Shown: positions 45,506-58,129, counted from the first letter of the stretch. The stretch: 64,000 nucleotides of DNA from Cordylochernes scorpioides (GCA_030710605.1 CP092869.1:14391295-14455294), one strand, 5' to 3'. A program made the numbers and translations. Notes: generated by a model not told the origin, from the sequence alone.

Positions 45506-46699
45506 GCATCTCAGTTTGCCAAAGCTGTTGTTGTGGCTTTGTCAACGACCCGAGGCCGCTAGTTTGCGGCAACGGTCAATATATGGCGTCTAGCTTTGAG
45601 GTATATTTTGAAGGAAGAGGTACCTTTGTCTTGTTGTTAATTTTCGATTGAAGAGTTAGAGCATTTCGATATAAAATATATTTATTGGCTTATATATTTA
45701 GCGCAACATTATAAAAGTAAGAAATGATTAAATGCAAAAGATTATATATCTAAATACAAAAGATTATTTAAAAATTAAAGATCATCCTTTGTTCTTCATT
45801 TCAAAACATTCTTCTTTGTTCTTCATGATTTTTATTGATGTTCCTTTTTTCACAGACATTAAACTTTCATGTCTTTATAATCAATATCCTCCAGCAAAAT
45901 TTCTATCTATATTCTATTTTATTAAATGTATGTGAAGACTTAAAACGCGGTTGATTCCACACTCGCCTTTTCAGTTATACGCTAACCTATGGACGGTGTA
46001 TTCTGTGGCTACTAGACATGGGTCGGACCTGAATACTGTTGTTGGGTTCTGTGCTGCCTGGAGTATAAGAGCTCCATCTATGCTTCCTTCCTGTGGTGAA
46101 TCTGTATAAGACCGGTGGTCTTAATAAAGCTGTATGTGTGTATGTATATTCAAAAAAGCGTGAAATAAAAATTAGAAAAAATGTAGCTAGGGCCTAATGA
46201 CTTATACTTAAACGAGATTTCCAATTAAATTCTGAATTGTATATCATTCTCTAACCCTGAAGTTTTATATTGAGACTACGGCGTACTAGAGAGGAGGGGA
46301 TTATGAAGCACAAGTTAAGTTTGTCTGTGGCACACACAACTATTGTAGAACAATTTGAATGGCTGCCACCTGCATTGGGCCAGCTGTCAGACTTCCATTG
46401 TTAGATTGACTCCACCAAACATCTGATCTCTCCCTGCTGGTTCTGCTGTTTGTGGCCAATGTCACTTTACTGTCGTCATTGGAGGATGCATCCAGTCAAC
46501 ACATTCACAACCAGTCTGACTATTATTACATCTTTGGCTCAAGTGATGTTATTATAACAAGGTTCACGACTCAATTATTCTTATATAATTTTTACCAATA
46601 AATATGCCAACATATACCATTCTCTGAAAGTAAAATGACAACATAGGCATAGTAAAAAAAAGGACCTTTTAGAAACAGAAATGAGTCTTTTTCTGTCTA
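45506..46699. other. unassigned sequence, possibly LTR-like
   Basis: At about 45,950-46,140 a moderately GC-rich stretch ends in a stem 'gaccggtggtc' followed by TTAATAAAGC and a TG-rich tail, which resembles the R-U5 part of an LTR or a retroelement 3' end. No coding domain found and no second copy in the window. Confidence 0.35.
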
Positions 46700-49010
46700 A
46701 AAAAGGTCTTGATAAAGTTATGGGGCCCTTTTATTCAAAGAGTCAAAGAGATAAATAAGGAGTACTACTGGCACCACGTCGAGTTGGCACCACAAGATAG
46801 GGAAACGGGGGCAGTGAAACGGCCAGAACTGATTCATGCTCTATTCTCAGCGATGAAAAATCCTTCCCAGAAATCTTTAGAAACCTGGAATATCAAAAAG
46901 AATTCAGTAGAAAACGTGAACAATCCTCATCATTGGAAGTATTTCAAAAAGCTGGATAAAAAAATGAATTTTTGAAAGAGAAGATCGAAGCGAGACAATA
47001 TTATTATTTCATCAGTTAACCCAGGTTCCTGGAGCTGTACAGAAGTCGCCAACTACCTGGTCTCCTCTGACCTAATTCATGAGGTGGCGTCATGCAGTTT
47101 TATTTCTTGGGATATTTTATAGAGATTCTGGACTAAGATTGGTTATTTCTAATAGGGTAACCATCAGGAATACTTATTGGAAGGTTAGACATGTGACCGA
47201 GGAAGAGAACCAGATGGATGATGGTGTGCTGTGCAGGAACTCTGCATTCCTTCTGAACATCTTCGCGAGAGAATCTGTGATCATAGAAAGCTAAAATGTG
47301 ACGGCATGGAAGACTTCTATGACGTGGCCAGACTGTCAGGGACTACAGCCACAATCCAACTGGACAAGTCGGAACTGGGCGCTCCGTGGAATACGACATG
47401 GATGGTCGAAGCACATCGAAGTTGGAGTCGGAAATCGCTGGACGGAAATGAGCATTGGATGACTCATGGAAGTCGCACACAATGTATCAGAACCACCGTC
47501 TGCAATCCAAGCCGGAAAGATGTGTTATGAATTTGTGCCCAACACAACCATCCCTTCTTCGTCAGACAAGGTGGAGACCCAACAATCTGCTTGAAAATAG
47601 TTTGACTAATATTGAAACTAGCACGCTGCCCGACGACTCCAACAGTTTTGAGGAGTCTAGTCCAGTGCAAGGACGGCACGAAAAGACCCAAGTTTAGAGG
47701 GTTTAGAAGGAGAAAACTTCTTGACCAATAAAATGGGAGGCCTACAGAAAAAATAATTAGCAAATAAATCGCACCGATAACTTCTGGGAGACTGACGCAA
47801 GGAATATGTGCTAGACAACGGTGATATGGACAGCTTGGATAAGGAAGGCACATCCACGATAAATCAAGACGAGCTACAGCGCCGCCACAGGTGGAAGCTG
47901 ATCAAGAATCAACTGATACTTCATCCAGGTCAGACTGGGCCAGGCCATTGAGGACCCCTTCATTGCCTGGAGGAGGACTCTATCTCGGTGGGGAAGAACA
48001 CCTGGCTGATTGTTTATAATTCTCTTGATCTTTTTCATGTAAATATTGACTAAGAAGTCAACAAAAGTGTTCTAATTGTCAATTGTCACAGATGGAAGCG
48101 AAGAAAGCGCGCTACAAAGGATCTCAACAATTCGGGAAATAGACATCGCAGTTACAGAGTGTTCGCAAGGAGAAATTCAAACTTCAGGCGATAGCATAGC
48201 AGGCAGCGAGCTATGGCCACCGTCACCTGGAGAATCACCACCCTATGCTAGGTTTGCCGCTCGACAGCAAGTTGCCAATCAGGCGTCGGTGCTTAGTGAA
48301 ATGGAAAAAAAGCCAGATCTGAAATGTGATTTCACAAATAAGGGTTAACCTTAATCCTCATGTTACGCTCCTGGAAAGTTAGCGATCCATATGTGACCAG
48401 ATATGTCTTGGTGATAGGAAGTTTGTCAAATAACAGAGAGTGGCTTGTCCTGTTTGGGGACAAACTGGGTTTTTAAGAAATGGGCAATGTAACGTCGGCC
48501 CTTTTATTACAAGAGACATAGGGATAAATGAGGAAGTGCTACTGGCTCCAGATCGGCTTGGCACAACAGGATGGAGAGCAGTGAGAAAACAAAAAGGCTG
48601 GGGGACCGACACGGCCAAGGAAAGAGGCCGCGGCGTTAAAGAAGAAAAAACAACAATCTGGCAGCACCATTTCGATTGTGAGGAGGATATTTCAAGAGTG
48701 TCTCGGGGGCAAAAATCAAGTGTATACCAGCTGTTGGCCTGACTATTGAGGTGTCCTGAAGTTTGTCAAGCGGCGTTGGCGACTGGACTGTATGGAGAAG
48801 ATTAATCTGTGGGAAGTAGATACTAGAACGCGTGTGTTTGTCTACAATGGCAGCGGGTCAGCCTACAAGATCGTTTCGTCTTGGCCAGACGTGGATTGTG
48901 TGTGCGTTGAGCGGAATGCTTCACAAAAGTGACATCCACGTTTCTCAGGATTCTTTTGCCGGCGAAGCTTGAAGGCATAAAAAGTCCCACTTATTGTATT
49001 CCTTCAGTTG
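46700..49010. other. GC-richer region of unknown identity with diverged direct repeats
   Basis: Several open frames of 70-150 codons exist on both strands, but none shows a motif I recognise. Segments at about 46,715-46,825 and 48,490-48,595 are diverged direct copies ('gcccttttatt', 'gataaat.agga.t.ctactgg', 'ttggcac.aca'). This suggests decayed copies of one TE family with an unknown coding part. Confidence 0.4.
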
Positions 49011-49645
49011 GCGCCATTCTAACAAAACTCTACTTCTAGCTGCATCCCTTTACGAATTTACGTGTCATCTTTGTACCATCCTGAAAAGATAAAATACACG
49101 AAGTCAAAATACACTACTAGATGTACACAACGTTTCTGAACTAGTGTTAAGGCTCTCCCACCACAACTGATATACATATTTCATTACTTGAAAACATGTA
49201 TAACATTTTAATTAAAACTTCTATTTCCAAGTTTTGATCATTTTAACTCAATGCAGATAGTAAATTAATAAAGTTAGACAAAGATCATTTTGACCAACTT
49301 TTGATATAAGTTTTGAGTACACTTAAACTTTGGCAGGGGGAGAAGCGAGGGAGCTTTACCTTATCAATATTGTTCTTGATAAGAACTGATGGTGTCCTAT
49401 CACTTCTCTGGAGGTTGTTTATTGTTCTATTGTTGAATATATTTACTTTGTTCTATTGTTTGGATTTACTGGACACAGAGGTAGTAGGATAAGCAGAAAT
49501 CTTAGACCACCTCAATGTTCTGTATGTAACAAAAGTACATACAAACCTCACTATAACAATTTCATCAAGATTTTATGTTGTCATTACCTTGTTGTTGTTA
49601 TAGAAGCTGTTATTAATAGTTCATCTTGTTGCTAGGACTAAAATA

Positions 49646-49792
49646 GGCTCTAAGATTCCCTCTCGTTGGCTGCTACATCCTATGGAATAGGCTCTAAGAT
49701 TCCCCCTCGTTGGCTGCTACGTCCTATGGAATAAGCTCAAAGATTCCCCCTCGTTGGCTGCTACGTCCTATGGAATAAGCTCTAAGATTCCA
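49646..49792 (+). repeat. 44-bp tandem repeat, about 3.3 copies
   Basis: Unit starting GGCTCTAAGATTCCC and ending TCCTATGGAATA; starts at 49,646, 49,690, 49,734 and 49,778. Copies differ at a few positions. Confidence 0.85.
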
Positions 49793-49815
49793 CCTCATAG
49801 CGAAGTTTGAATATA

Positions 49816-50160
49816 AACTCATGGACAAAACTTAAGGAAATCGTACCTTTTAACATGTATATCGGGATTCAGACAGTACCCCTCAAAGATATTACAGTGG
49901 CCTTTATTGAAGATGCCAGAGATAACCAAGTGTGAACAAAATTGCCTTTGTCTTATAGATTTGTATATATTCATGGGGACAAAACTTAAGGAAGTTGTAC
50001 CTTTCATCATGTATATCGGGATTCAGGCAGTACCTCTCAAAGATATTACAGTGATCTTTAATAAAGACCATGAGATAACTAAGTGTGAACAAAATTGCCT
50101 CTGTCTCCTTCAAAAAATAGAGGACTGGTGGCATCAGACTTAAAGTGTTGTCCATGAGTG
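49816..50160. mobile_element. Tc1-type MITE, internally duplicated
   Basis: Ends AACTCATGGACAAAACTTAAG and, inverted, CTTAAAGTGTTGTCCATGAGTG, flanked by TA (49,814-49,815 and 50,161-50,162). The interior is a tandem dimer: the block 'catgtatatcgggattcag' to 'aagtgtgaacaaaattgcct' occurs twice, about 165 bp apart. Related to 28,783-28,993. Confidence 0.75.
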
Positions 50161-50162
50161 TA

Positions 50163-50977
50163 ATTGGACTTTTGCCCTATGAACCACATAGAAGACAATC
50201 AGGATGTAAACACGGGTATCTTTTTATAGCAACAGCTACTGTTATCTAAATCACGGGTGTTTTATCTTGAGTGTCAGCAGACTACGTGTGTGTAAAATGT
50301 GCTTGTCACTGTTCTGATTTGATTAGGTAGTGACAATGGACCTTTACACCTTTCTGGCCTGATTAGATTGCTTTGTACTCAATTATATTCAAATTGCTGC
50401 AGTTGATGAAAAATGAATTATGTATTTCATCTACATTTATTCAATAATACAGTAGAACTTCTGTATAATTTTCTTACAACATAAACCTTAGATTATTAAA
50501 ACATTGGATCAGTAAACATGAGGGCAACCACTTCGTTCAATCACATTACTTTATTTTTTATATAACATTTTTGTAAAAAAAAAGTGATGATGATAAATTC
50601 AATGAATATTTACACAATCATAGAAAAATTATATTAAACCTTTATATAAACATACTCTTACTAAATTAAACAACTTCCATGAAGTGAACTCAGGATTTTT
50701 AAAGAGGTTTTTTCCTCCTCTTTCTAACAATTCTGATATGTTCGTCCGTGACTACTAAAAAAAAAACTAAATTGTACCTTATCATAGACCAATATCTCTT
50801 TGTTAAACTTGAACCATCACTTGGGACCAAGATTGTATGTTGTTATAGACACGTTCTAACCAAGTTGTGCAGGTTATTATAGCAAGATTCCACTATAGGT
50901 GGGGATCCACTCCAGGATACATATGGAGATCACAAACTTACTTAATTTGGAGAAGAAAAAAAAAAGACATCTTATAG
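50163..50977. other. AT-rich intergenic sequence
   Basis: No gene, RNA or repeat boundary recognised. Confidence 0.4.
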
Positions 50978-51283
50978 TGAAACTGAAAGTTGCTGATGAC
51001 TTGCACCAGCTATAAGAATAAATATAAACTAAACATTGATTTTTAATTATTCCAGAATTGGCTAAATACCCATTCTTGATTAATCAAGAAAAGCTAACCA
51101 CATACACTTTCAGGCTGTTGGCCCTCATCAGCGTGGTGCAAGCTGTTTCTTAATAACCAAAAATATTAACCAAGATTTATTTATCAAGAATGGGTATTTG
51201 GCCAATTCTGGAATAATTAAAAATCAACGAGAATAGTTGATATTTATTCTGATAGATGGTGCAAGCCATCAGAAACTTTCAGT
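50978..51283. repeat. foldback repeat with hammerhead-like loop
   Basis: Arms about 50,978-51,088 and 51,170-51,283 are inverse complements (blocks 'aataattaaaaatca' and its partner, 'aagaatgggtatttggc', 'tgatgacttgcacca'). The central part carries a minus-strand hammerhead core at 51,104-51,137. A related segment is at 60,510-60,640. Confidence 0.7.
51094..51137 (-). ncRNA. hammerhead-like motif, second family
   Basis: Minus strand: stem I ACCACG pairs with TGTGGT (6 bp, one G-T). Core CTGATGA; stem II GGGC-CAACA-GCCT; core GAA, then AGTGTA with a one-pair stem III and cleavage after A (UA; N-U-H compatible). All conserved core bases are present. The degenerate relative at 60,592-60,618 has lost C3 and the cleavage site. 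Confidence 0.55.
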
Positions 51284-51468
51284 TGCACAATTGGGAGATG
51301 CCTTTTTTTTTTCTTTCCTAATTTATGTACCTTATCCCAGTAAGATATCATATTTGTACTATTTTTTCACATTACTTTATTTGTTTGGCTCTAAGAGCCC
51401 CCTTATATAGTTGTTGTGTCCTCTATCAAGTCAACTTTAGGTGAAGTACAAGTAGTTTCCATGATACG

Positions 51469-51831
51469 GTGAACTCCGAGACCTACCTTTCAGCAAGGGA
51501 CCATATTAACAAACTAAAACTACAATTGATAAGGAACCATAGAGATAGTTTCTATCATTCTTGGTACCAAGTAGAAAACCCCAAAAAACAGACCCTCCAA
51601 CTAAACAGAAGGGAATCAACACAGTTGGCCAGATGGAAATCTGGTCACCTGCGCCCTCTAGTCTATAAAGAGGGAGCCAAAAGCTTCTCCATGTGCACTA
51701 GGTACAAAACCGAAGAGGCCACTCCCCAACATATACTAAATTGTATTGGAAAGGACAAGAGATCCCTGTACAGAGAACCAAGAAGAGTTCTTGAGCTTCT
51801 TTATGAGCACGACCTCAAAGATCTTGTCTAA
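51469..51831 (+). pseudogene. non-LTR retrotransposon C-terminal fragment (RNase H-type tail)
   Basis: It reads LNRRESTQLARWKSGHLRPL, then YKEGAKSF and EEATPQHILNC, ending LELLYEHDLKDLV. From memory this matches the 'L.R.RSGH.......C..C...A.P.HIL.C' tail common after RNase H in arthropod LINEs. The second Cys of the C..C pair is Tyr here. Upstream RT is absent, so this is a short 3' fragment. Confidence 0.7.
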
Positions 51832-51984
51832 TTTAGACTAAAAGGATAGGTAAAAAAAAAAAAAGTAGTTTTCAATTTTATCTGTTGGCGGCCATGACCT
51901 GCAGCTCTTCTAGTGACCTTCCAATAGCTTCCTTGACTCCTTCCAGCCAGCTCATTAGATGTATTTCTTTCTTCCATCATTTTT

Positions 51985-52335
51985 GATAAGGCACAATTTA
52001 GATTATAGACACAAGGTAATAAGACCAAATCCAAAAACACACTTTTTATTTATTTGGTCTTATTACCTTGTATTTTTCCATCTTTTTTATTATCTTTTCT
52101 GTATGAAAAGGCACAATTTGGATTATAAACATAAGGTAATAAGACCAAATCCAAATAAATAAATAGCGTGTGACGTTTCAGTAACAGCCTTATTACCATT
52201 TTCAGAAAAAAGTACTGAATGGTACTTCAATGGTATTCAGTACTTTTGTCTGAAAATGGTAACAACGTTGTTACAGAAACATCACACACTATTTATTTAT
52301 TTGGTCTTATTACCTTGTGTTTATAATCTTTTCTG
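51985..52335. repeat. inverted copies of the hammerhead-bearing repeat family H1
   Basis: Strings 'aaggtaataagaccaaatcc' and the inverse 'ttggtcttattaccttgt' recur as two nested inverted pairs (51,985-52,075 and about 52,105-52,335). The larger pair carries hammerhead-like cores facing each other at 52,166-52,207 (minus) and 52,250-52,290 (plus). Both have CTGAAAA instead of CTGAAGA (G8 changed) and are probably inactive. Confidence 0.7.
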
Positions 52336-53160
52336 TATAAAACCACTCTGCATCTCACGCACTGCTGATAAAACTATATAGACAAAATATTAAATCCTTA
52401 TACAATGTCAGTTCCTAAGTTGTGAATCATGTAGAGTGATCTTACTTGAAAGTAATTCCAGGATGGCTTAGCCCTGAGATCACAGCATAATAATGAGTAA
52501 GTAGGCATATAAAGCAATAACGTACCATCTATAAATAACGAATGAAGACATCAAGATGTGAATGTTTCTTTTTACAAATAAATCAAACTTCTACTGACCT
52601 TACTGCAATGAAAAAATATTAAGAGGGCTTCGTTCATCAGTGGTAAACCCTCCCAGCAGTTTCACCAATTTAATCTACCAGACAGCTTCTTTAGAGCTTT
52701 AATACTGTATTGGATCATTCTGCTTATATGTCTTCTTCTTTCTTATCTCCACTCAATCATACTAAGGTATCAAGCTTCTAAAGCTTGGGATTCTTGATGG
52801 TGTCTGCCGGGGAAGAGTAGAGCTCAATGGATGAGTCAATACAGTCAATAATCTGTGCTTTTATATGTAACACTGAAGGATGGAATCTTAGAAATTGTAT
52901 TTAAAGCAAACTATGGATATAAGCTTTTAGGACAGTAGAATTACATATAAATATTTGCGTTGAGCAATGCTCTTTCACAAACAATAGGTAGTCAGTAGGT
53001 ATTTTAATCTGATGATGATATTTTACCGATACAGACTTCAATGATTTGATAGAGTTACTCAATGAAAGATTGATCATATGTGGATTTAATGTTCAACATT
53101 TTTATATGATGTTTAAAAAAAAAAAGGAAGGATAATACATTTTCATGAACAAAAACAATC
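52336..53160. other. unassigned sequence with a dispersed repeat string
   Basis: No gene seen. 'cttatctccactcaatcata' at about 52,742 recurs inverted at about 59,055 and 59,925 and direct at about 60,100, marking an otherwise unknown repeat family. Confidence 0.4.
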
Positions 53161-53201
53161 TATTCCTTTAAATGCCCAAGGTAATAAGACCAAATAAATA
53201 G

Positions 53202-53246
53202 TGTGTGATATTTCGGTAATAGCATTGCTACCATCTTCAGACAAAA
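53202..53246 (-). ncRNA. H1 hammerhead-like motif with changed stem III
   Basis: Minus strand: TGT-CTGAAGA-T-GGTAGC...ATTACC-GAA-ATATC-ACA. Stem I is TGT/ACA. The stem III palindrome reads ATAT, where other copies read ACGT, so the pairing is kept by two changes. All invariant core bases are present; there is an extra T after A9, as in every copy. Confidence 0.6.
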
Positions 53247-53604
53247 GTGTTGAATGAAAAAATAGAGACTATGGTTTTACAGGTTACTAAACAAAGTGTA
53301 TTATTTTGAGCCCAAAAATGAATGTAACAAGCAGACAAGACGCAATCCACTAAAGTACCAAGGTGCTACACGCCACCAAGGCTGTTCAAAAAAAGGTTAG
53401 ATTCCCCAGGCCAGGGAAGATAAAAGAAAGACAGGTGTTGATTAGATAAGAAGATTAGATAAAGCAGGGAATAATTCAACAATTTCTGGGAAAAGATCGA
53501 TTTTCTTTTTGTAAAAATAAAAAGAGTAGTAAAAATGAAAAAATTATTCACAGAATGTTTTAAATAGTTACTGTTATCAAGTGTGTAAACACACGCACAC
53601 ACAC

Positions 53605-53700
53605 ACACACACACAAAAGCCTTTATTAGGGACTAGCCCCATACAGATTCTCCCAATTGGGTAAGGAAATAATCATCTTGTGTTATTTACATAAGTAGTA
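53605..53700 (-). mobile_element. non-LTR 3' end with (TG)n tail
   Basis: Minus strand: 'ggctagtccctaataaaggctttt' is followed by a TG repeat (plus-strand CA run at about 53,588-53,614). The end resembles the 17,963-18,031 insert. The 5' extent is unknown. Confidence 0.5.
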
Positions 53701-53856
53701 AGATGGAAATTTTGAACTGGCTTTACTCTTCATCTCAAAGTCATTCACTTGTTGACTGGTCCTTACATAACGATGATCTAAAAAATGTATAGTAAGCTAT
53801 TGCCATAGATTTGTTTGCTGATATTTTGGAAAGTAATACGTAGGGTGAAATGTTGG

Positions 53857-54084
53857 TGTTGTGATATGTAAATAACATATGTTAAGTGTTATATTTATTA
53901 TCTATTGTTAACTATGCAAAATTATGCCATTTGTCAATTGTTTAAAAAAAAAAAAAAAACTTATGTAAATTATTTCCTTTTTATCTCTATCTTGTATATA
54001 AGGAGATTACTAGATTGAATAAACATCAGTTCAACTTGTAAGTCGGAGCGAGTTCTGTCTAGATAACACATAAACTTTACAACA
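53857..54084 (+). repeat. gypsy F 5' LTR (228 bp)
   Basis: TGTTGTGATATG...TTTACAACA. It contains a 16-A run, TATATAAGGAG (TATA-like, about 53,994) and GAATAAAC (about 54,016). Confidence 0.93.
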
Positions 54085-54130
54085 TGGCGCAGCCGACAAA
54101 AGTATCGAATTAAAACAGATTAATTCAACA

Positions 54131-55990
54131 GTGAGTAGAATGGAAGGAATCAAGCCGCCGGCAGAATTTGTCCCATACAGCAACGAGAAAAAATGGGAGA
54201 CCTGGAGAGAGTCGTTTGAAATTTTTGCAATAGCGGTAAATTTAGAAAGCATGCCGCTGGTGCGTCAGCGAGCAATTTTGAAGCATATTGCTGGTGAGAA
54301 AAGAGTGATGATATACAAGACATTTCACATAAGTGAAAATGATACTTACCCAAATGTAAAGGAAATGCTTGATATGTTAACGAGCCATTTTAAGCCCTTC
54401 AAAAATACGATTCAAAGGAGAAATGCATTTTTTACCTGTGTACAAAAGGAAAGGCAAGGAATCATGGAATTTGTCACAGAATTAAAGCATCTGGCACAAG
54501 AATGTGAATTCGAGAATTTAACAGAATCTCTCATAAGGGATCGTCTTATAATTGGAATACTTGACCGAGAAGTGAAAAGAAAATTGTTAGAAGATCCACA
54601 GTTGACACTACCAAGGGCAATTTCGATAGCTATGGTCTCCGAGTCAACATGCTCACAAGTAGCATCGTTGAATGAGCAAAAAATGATTGAAAAAACTGAA
54701 AAACGTAATTGGGTGAAAGATACAATTCGAATGGAAAATGCAGAAGCAGGACCAAGCGGTATAAACCCGAGAAGAGAAAGAATAATAGAACCATGTAAGT
54801 GGTGTGGACAACGACACAAGTATGGAAAGTGTCCAGCATATGGGAAGAAATGTAATGCATGCGGAAAAACCAATCATTTCACAGTAGTTTGCCGAACAAA
54901 ACGTATAAGAAATCTCTTAGCGGAAAGTGAAGCTGAAGAATCCTGTGACGAGATTAATCTAAATGAAGTTGTTGTAAAGACTGTTGGGTCGGACAAGTGG
55001 TCCGCGGTAATAATCATTAATGGCAAGAAGACCACGGTACATTTGGACACTGGCGCACAGATAAATGTGCTTCCTCATAAAGTAATAAACCAATGGCCAT
55101 CAAGACCAGAAATCAGACCCACGTCATTAAAGGCGTTCGCATATGGAAATACAGAATTGCCTATCGTCGGCAAATGCAATGTGCTATGCCAATATGGTGA
55201 AAAGAAAGGAATGTTTAAATTTATCGTAGCCGATGTAGAAGCGCAGACACTTACCACGGGCGATACTTGCGAGAAGCTTGAAATATTGAGGCGAATTAAT
55301 CATATAAACACGGATGAAATGAAATTGTGTTCTGAAACTCAAAAAATCCTCGAACAATACCACGAAGTATTTCAAGGAGTAGGATTAATCAACTCGGAAT
55401 GTAAGATTTACACAAAGCCTGAATATTCTCCTGTGCAAGTCCCTCCCAGGCGCATCCCAACAAGCCTCGGAGCCGAAGTTCAGTCTGAATTGGAAAAAAT
55501 GGTGAAGCAAGGAATCGTTACAAAAATATATCATGAAACAGAGTGGTCTCATCCTATGGTCGTTGTAAAAAAAAAATCTGGTCAAATCAGAATATGCCTG
55601 GATCCTCGTAAATTAAATGAGGCCCTTGTGGGAAGACATTTCCAGACTCCGGCTCCAGCTGAACTATTGCACGAGATACCCAAAGCTAAGTATTATACTG
55701 TGTTAGACGTGAAATCAGCCTATTGGCATATTCCGGTTGCAAAGGAATGCAGAGATCTGTTGGTGATGACCACGCCATTTGGCAAATTCAGATATAACCG
55801 ATTGCCATTTGGTTTGAAAATATCGGCACAAATTTTTGTTGAGAAAATGACGAATATCTTTAGGGATAGCTTTCAAAATATTACATATGTAGACGATTTG
55901 CTGATATATGCGGATACCATTCAAGAGCACAATAAAAAATTAAAGGGAATTCTAGAAAAAGCAAAAGAAAAAAATATAAATTTGATTTAA
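54131..55990 (+). pseudogene. gypsy F gag-protease-RT frame (619 aa)
   Basis: Gag occupies about residues 1-220, followed by two zinc knuckles: CKWCGQRHKYGKC (CX2CX3HX4C) and CNACGKTNHFTVVC (CX2CX4HX4C). The protease has VHLDTGAQINVLP. RT follows: SGQIRICLDPRKLNE, VLDVKSAYWHIPV, PFGKFRYNRLPFGL and NITYVDDLLIYAD (YVDD at about 55,886-55,897). Gag and pol share one frame, unlike elements that use a frameshift between them. The frame ends in TAA at 55,988-55,990, just after an A-run (7 A), where a one-base loss moves coding to another frame. The start ATG at 54,131 may be preceded by 54,140 as the true start (MEGIKPP). Confidence 0.92.
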
Positions 55991-56025
55991 CAAAGGCTCA
56001 AATATGTCTAACGAAGGTTCGTTTC

Positions 56026-57633
56026 TTGGGCCATTTGATATCACAAAATGGAATTGATCCAGAGCCAAATAAGATTGATAAATTAATTACCTTTAAAAGG
56101 CCAGAGGATAAAAAGTCACTGCAAAGAATCATGGGTCTTTATAATTACTTAGGAAAATTCATTCCAAATTTAGCTGCGTCCACATCCAATATAAGAGGAA
56201 TATTAAGAAAGAATGTTGTCTGGCATTGGGGGCCTAAACAGGATGGGGAATTCGATCATATTAAGGAATGCATTAGGAATGCTCCTTCGTTGGCACATTT
56301 TGACAAAAGCAAGATGCTGATCTTGCAATGTGATGCCAGCAAAGATGCAATGGGAGCTGCTCTGCTACAGGAAGATCGACCTCTAGCATTCGCATCCGCG
56401 TCATTTAGCGACTCGCAGAAACAGTACTCTCAGATTGAGAAGGAGTTACTGAGTGTTTATTATGGATGCAAAAAGTTCGAATATCTATTATCAGGACACA
56501 CTTTCGTTGTCCAGACGGATCACCAGCCTTTATTGCCTCTAGTCAAAAAACCGCTGAGTGATATATCTCCGCGTCTACAAAGATTAGTAATGAAGCTTAT
56601 AGCATTTGACTTCAAATTGCAGTACAAACCAGGAAAATACTTGATTGTGGCTGATACCCTATCCAGGGATACTCACCCCATGGACGAACTACCAACGCCT
56701 TTTCTTGAGGACAAAAGAATGGTCAAGATGGTATGTGTTAATATAATGGACGAAAAACTGGTAGCGATGCAGAAAGATACCCGAGAGAATCCTGCTTTAG
56801 TTAAAGTAATCGATTATGTGATTGAGGGATGGCCAATATGCAAAAAAGACGTCGATGAAGATGCCAAAGTATTTTTCTATTTCAGACACCGTTTATATTT
56901 ATGGAATGATCTATTATGTATAGGATCGGCCATAGTGATTCCGAAGACACAAAGGAATAATATGCTTAATTTGTTGCACCAATCGCACCAAGGGATATCT
57001 GCAATTCAGGGTTTGGCGCGAGAATCTTTGTTTTGGCCGAAAATGTCCATCGACATTGCTGAAAAAGTAAAAAATTGTGAAATTTGTCAAAAATATCAGA
57101 AATCAAAAATACGGCAGCCGTTAAAACCTTTCCCAGTTCCAGATTATCCATGGCAGACAGTATCATTGGACATATTTTATATTCAGAAAAAGCCCCATTT
57201 GTTAGTGGTCGACAGATATAGTGGCTACCCGGAGGTATTTGCATTGGACCCACCTACGGCAATTAATGTAAAAAATAAATTGAGAGAAACATTTGCACGA
57301 TTCGGGATTCCGGAAACCATGATGTCCGACAATGGACCACTGTTTCGCTCAGAAATTATGACTGACTTCTGTATAAGATGGGGTATAAAACAGCTGTTTT
57401 CAAGTCCACACCTTCATAGATCTAATGGTCTGGCCGAAAGAAACATTCAAACAATAAAAAATCAATTAATTAAATGTAGAGATGAAGGGTCCGACCCATA
57501 TCTGGCTATTCTGGCATATAGGAATACACCAAAAAATGACCTACCTTCACCCGCACAGCTATGTTTATCGAGGAGCCTTCGATGTCAAATCCCCAGAATT
57601 ACACCGCTATATAGACCATATCAAACTATGTAA
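56026..57633 (+). pseudogene. gypsy F RNase H and integrase frame (535 aa)
   Basis: It continues RT directly (FLGHLISQNGIDPEPNKIDK) and has LQCDASKDAMGAALLQED, QYSQIEKELLSVYYG and VQTDHQPLLPLV (RNase H). Integrase: zinc domain HQSHQGISAIQGLARESLFW with CEICQK, TVSLDIFYI (first Asp), MSDNGPLFRSE (second Asp) and SNGLAERNIQTIKNQ (Glu). All catalytic residues are present. A second frameshift near 57,590-57,620 moves the tail to another frame. Confidence 0.92.
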
Positions 57634-58129
57634 TTGGAGAAGTATAGAGAATGCCAAAAGAAAAAGACAGAGCTCAATGAAAGAGCATTATGACAGAAAT
57701 AGTAAAAGCTATCCCAAGGTCAATGTAGGAGAGGATGCATGGTGTCAAATGCATCCAAGGGAGACATGGACACCGGTGAAGATTTCAGCGCAGGCTGATT
57801 CTCCTCAGAGCTTTGAAGTTGTGACACCATCGGGAAATAGGTTGATAAGAAATCAACAATTTATTAGGCCAAGGGATGGAGTCAACGAAAAAAGGCAGTT
57901 GTCTTCAGAACCAATTACCGGCTCCCCAGAAGCTCAACATCCGCATTACGACAGTCAAACGATGGGCGAGTCATCCACAGCCCCGATACAGCGGTCAAGT
58001 GAAGAGACCAATATTGACCAGAGGGAAGGCGCGACTACATCCGCTGCGATTTCACCAGAACCATCCGGAGGGCCCCGGTTTTCAAGGTTTGGAAGAGAGT
58101 TAAGAAAACCACAAAGATTTTGTTTTTAA
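57600..58129 (+). pseudogene. gypsy F integrase C-terminal tail
   Basis: Coding resumes in the frame that ends at 58,127-58,129, with RQSSMKEHYDRNSKSYPKVN (typical post-core block) and a Ser/Pro/Glu-rich end. It follows the integrase frame after a one-base shift. No chromodomain is seen. Confidence 0.85.
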
